The notes under the pieces were generated by a model. That model was not told the DNA's origin. It saw nothing but the letters and a program-made list of their open reading frames with translations, and made no database searches. A stretch of DNA of 8,456 nucleotides, from positions 1 through 8,456 of the forward strand of contig CAZCHK010000073.1 in NCBI GenBank assembly GCA_964498605.1, read 5' to 3'. This document shows positions 6,393 to 8,456 of this stretch, one piece after another. Within the stretch, counting starts at the first letter, position 1; the number at the start of each line of letters is the position of its first letter. The position numbers and the translations under genes are program-made. The stretch is from JBGQAS01 sp964498605 (GTDB taxonomy: Bacteria > Chloroflexota > Anaerolineae > Anaerolineales > Anaerolineaceae).

Positions 6393-6836
6393 ATGAAGGG
6401 TACAAATCTTCTGATCAAAATTATGCTGGTCGTCGGAGTGATCCTGCTGGGTGCGCCTCTGCTGCTGCCGGTCGTGTTGGGATTCTTTGCACTTGCCAAA
6501 AGCGGCAGGTACATTTTTGATTATCTCATGCCGGCGGAGCTGTTCGTGGTGGTGCTGACAGGCGCGGTTTTGGTGCTGATCGCGGCGATCCTTGCCCGCA
6601 GGCGCGTCAAAATTACTGCCTGGCTGGTGGGAGTGATTGTCGTCACGCTGGCAGCTCTGTTCGTCATTCCGCAACTGACCGGGTTGAGCCGCACAACCGA
6701 AGGCGCGGCTGGTGCCTGGATACCGGTGATGCAGATAATCCTGGCGGTGTATTGGGTAGCGGTGCTCGTGCTGGGGGTTTGCGGCAAGCTCTTGCTGGGT
6801 GACCTGATCAAAAAGAAAAAAGCCAGTCAACCCTGA
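6393..6836 (+). CDS. Small four-helix integral membrane protein, unknown function
   Basis: A 147-residue hydrophobic protein that I do not recognise. Four likely transmembrane segments lie at about 7-34, 46-67, 73-92 and 108-133. The short loop RRRVK between helices 2 and 3 and the lysine-rich tail (KKKK before the end) are the main basic clusters, consistent with both being cytoplasmic. The start at 6393 is chosen because GAGGAGAG (6381-6388) sits at good spacing. An in-frame ATG at 6336 lies upstream of the predicted transcription start and would add 19 residues of non-membrane sequence. The stop is 17 nt before the lipoprotein start, so the two are probably cotranscribed. It might help place or anchor the lipoprotein, but nothing in the sequence shows that. 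Confidence 0.8.
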   Translation: MKGTNLLIKIMLVVGVILLGAPLLLPVVLGFFALAKSGRYIFDYLMPAELFVVVLTGAVLVLIAAILARRRVKITAWLVGVIVVTLAALFVIPQLTGLSRTTEGAAGAWIPVMQIILAVYWVAVLVLGVCGKLLLGDLIKKKKASQP

Positions 6837-6853
6837 CAAATGATCCCTGCCAG

Positions 6854-8101
6854 ATGAAAAGAAAACCAACCTCGCTCGTCTTACTGATCTATCCCCTCTG
6901 TATTGTCGTGATCCTTGCATGCGGGATAGGTGAAGTGGCGCTTCCCACTGCGACGACGGAAAGCATGCCAACAGTGCGTGCTGAAGAACTTTGGATCCGC
7001 CTGGAGGGGAACATCAAGGCTGATCAATCCTGGGCAGTGGTCACGGATGATGAAAGCAACCTGTATTGGGGCACATTTCAGCAGGCACCTGGCGAGCTTT
7101 TCTCTGATTTGGTTATTTACAAGTACGCTCCCGATGGCTCGCTGTTGTGGGAGACCCGGTATGGCAGCCCGTATCAGGAAAAGCTCTTTGTTCTGGCGGT
7201 CTCCCCGCCATACTTACTTGTTGGCGGTGAGCAGGATCACAGCTTCGATATCAGCCAGTCGGACATGCTCATCCTGGCACTGGATCTGCAGGACGGCAGC
7301 CTGATTTGGGAGACCATCTACGACCAGGGATTTGGCTACGAGGAAGTAGACGGGTTGGTCGCAGAAGGCGGTTTTATTTACGTGTCGGGCTGGACAACTT
7401 CAGAGAACAACGGGAATGATGTGGGGATCCTCAAGCTGGATCTCCAGGGGAAAATCATCTGGTCGCGTTCATGGGGCGGCCCGGGTTGGGATCAGGCGGA
7501 CGGACAGATGGTGGTGGATGAGGATCACCTGTATATATCCGGGCGGTACAACGGCAACGATTACTTATCTGGAGGTCACGGTTTGCTGGCATGCTTCAGC
7601 AAGGAAAGCGGGGAGAACCTGCGTCATGCTGTGTGGAATTCGGAACAATTCTATGACGGCTACGGCATGACCAGCGACGGCACGTTCCTTTACGTTACCG
7701 GCATCACCATTGTCCCCCGGTCCGGGATGCTGGGGAACGGGCAGATCTTTGTGCAAAAATGGGACAAGCAGCTTAATCTGATCTGGGAAGAACAGTGGGG
7801 CGGATCCGGTGGTGACCAGGCACGGGCTATAGGCGTGAATGAGGAGGGTCGCATCATCGTGGCCGGGAATGCAACAATCAGCGGAAATAAACAGATCGTG
7901 CTGCTGGTCTACGACGGGGACGGCAACCTGCTGGGCGAAACGCTGTGGGGCGGCGTGGGGGAAGATGTGGCGCATGGATTGTGGATCAGCGGTGAGTACG
8001 TTTATATCGCCGGGGAGACGCGCTCCGCTGGCGCCGGAATGAATGACGCCCTGCTGCTAAAGGTGCATATCCCCACGGGCACTTTTCCACAACTCCCATA
8101 A
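6854..8101 (+). CDS. Lipoprotein with a seven-repeat beta-propeller (SBBP-like repeats)
   Basis: A 415-residue exported protein. The N-terminus has basic residues, a hydrophobic core and a lipobox ending ILAC with Cys23, so it should be lipid-anchored on the outer face of the membrane. A Thr/Pro-rich linker (about 31-41) leads to seven repeats of roughly 50 residues, each built around an L-W-E..W/Y-G unit: LWIRLEG near 46, LLWETRYG near 97, LIWETIYD near 150, IIWSRSWGG near 201, a divergent copy near 247, LIWEEQWGG near 299 and LLGETLWGG near 349. Each is followed by a strand such as IYVSGW or VYIAGE. The final NDALLLKV can pair with the first repeat to close the ring. This resembles SBBP/PQQ-like propellers, which bind ligands or proteins; no enzyme motif is visible. 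There is no clear Shine-Dalgarno before the ATG, so translation may depend on the upstream gene. Confidence 0.88.
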   Translation: MKRKPTSLVLLIYPLCIVVILACGIGEVALPTATTESMPTVRAEELWIRLEGNIKADQSWAVVTDDESNLYWGTFQQAPGELFSDLVIYKYAPDGSLLWETRYGSPYQEKLFVLAVSPPYLLVGGEQDHSFDISQSDMLILALDLQDGSLIWETIYDQGFGYEEVDGLVAEGGFIYVSGWTTSENNGNDVGILKLDLQGKIIWSRSWGGPGWDQADGQMVVDEDHLYISGRYNGNDYLSGGHGLLACFSKESGENLRHAVWNSEQFYDGYGMTSDGTFLYVTGITIVPRSGMLGNGQIFVQKWDKQLNLIWEEQWGGSGGDQARAIGVNEEGRIIVAGNATISGNKQIVLLVYDGDGNLLGETLWGGVGEDVAHGLWISGEYVYIAGETRSAGAGMNDALLLKVHIPTGTFPQLP

Positions 8102-8134
8102 CCGCTCACTTATCCGCAGGTCCGCTTCACCATG

Positions 8135-8140
8135 TATAAT
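8135..8140 (+). promoter_or_regulatory. Possible -10 box of the gene at the right edge
   Basis: A perfect TATAAT lies in the 75-nt spacer after the lipoprotein stop, 36 nt before the next ATG. No recognisable -35 is found 16-18 nt upstream. It would give the last gene its own promoter. Confidence 0.4.
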
Positions 8141-8176
8141 TCCAGTCAGAGTGTTACTACAGGAAGACGAGGATGC

Positions 8177-8456
8177 ATGTTGGATACTCGCAGCATGGTC
8201 GCAACGATCAACGAGGTCAACCAGGCACTGCTATTCGGGCAGGTCATTTTCCCGGCAGACGCGCTGAAGATCTCCCGCTTCATCGCCGGGCGCCAGGGGG
8301 CACCGGGAAGCTACGGCGGTTTGTTTGGTCCTGCCGCGGGAGAGACGCTGACGGGCTACCGGCTTTTTACGGGCGATTCTGAAATGATCACGCATGCATC
8401 CGCGCGGCACATCCTGGGCGAGGAAGCCCTGCGCATCCTGCGTGTCCTGGATGTCG
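8177..8456 (+). CDS. N-terminal part of an unrecognised protein (runs off the window)
   Basis: An open frame of 93 codons with no stop reaches the window edge. It starts MLDTRSMVATINEVNQALLF and continues with an amphipathic, probably helical region (ADALKISRFIAGRQ), a glycine-rich stretch (GSYGGLFGPAAGE) and then TGYRLFTGDSE and ILGEEALRIL. It has no signal peptide or membrane segment. I do not recognise the family. GAGG (8169-8172) sits 4 nt before the ATG at 8177. An ATG at 8173 opens a different frame that closes at 8382 and looks like a shadow. The hydrophobic and charged pattern with many Leu-Arg and Ala residues looks like real coding sequence. Confidence 0.7.
   Translation, partial: MLDTRSMVATINEVNQALLFGQVIFPADALKISRFIAGRQGAPGSYGGLFGPAAGETLTGYRLFTGDSEMITHASARHILGEEALRILRVLDV

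Noticed and set aside
6339..6971. Minus-strand open frame of 210 codons opposite the membrane protein
   Set aside because: It is rich in Gln, His and Arg as expected for the complement of a hydrophobic gene, and it crosses the promoter and an intergenic boundary.
8173..8382. Plus-strand frame of 69 codons starting at ATG 8173
   Set aside because: It overlaps the longer open frame starting 4 nt later, ends inside it, and has a low-quality composition, so the frame from 8177 is preferred.

Overview
This is a chromosomal stretch from a bacterium of moderately high GC content. It carries short Shine-Dalgarno sites, TATAAT-like -10 boxes and a lipoprotein signal peptide, and no phage, plasmid, IS or CRISPR hallmarks. 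The gene families (SurE, a creatininase-family protein, a UroD-like methyltransferase, a GH29 fucosidase and a seven-bladed propeller lipoprotein) would fit an environmental Chloroflexota such as Anaerolineae. That assignment is from memory of family distribution and is weak. A run of exactly 100 N (5184-5283) shows that the window comes from a scaffolded draft or metagenome assembly.

Minus strand, read right to left: a creatininase-family metal amidohydrolase (6244-5504), a GH29 alpha-L-fucosidase fused to a four-helix membrane domain and interrupted by the N run (5399-3705), a RhaM-type L-sugar mutarotase (3708-3385), a UroD/MtaA-like protein (3380-2142) and a nucleotidyltransferase/GHMP sugar kinase fusion (2125-983). 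The last four genes are tightly packed (4-nt overlap, then gaps of 4 and 16 nt) and almost certainly form one transcription unit. The creatininase-family gene lies 104 nt upstream and may belong to it. After a further 179 nt comes surE (803-1), which looks independently and perhaps leaderlessly transcribed and loses only its last few codons at the window edge.

Plus strand, divergent from the creatininase-family gene across a compact promoter region with a LacI/CcpA-like AAGCGCTT palindrome: a small four-helix membrane protein (6393-6836), a lipoprotein with a seven-repeat beta-propeller (6854-8101), and the start of an unrecognised gene running off the right edge (8177-8456).

Working model (inference): the fucosidase releases L-fucose or a related 6-deoxy sugar at the cytoplasmic face of the membrane, the mutarotase equilibrates its anomers, and the fusion enzyme phosphorylates the sugar and joins it to a nucleotide. 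This would resemble the bifunctional fucokinase/GDP-fucose pyrophosphorylase FKP but use a different nucleotidyltransferase fold. The UroD-like and creatininase-like proteins have no obvious step in this route, which makes the locus a reasonable candidate for an uncharacterised deoxy-sugar pathway.
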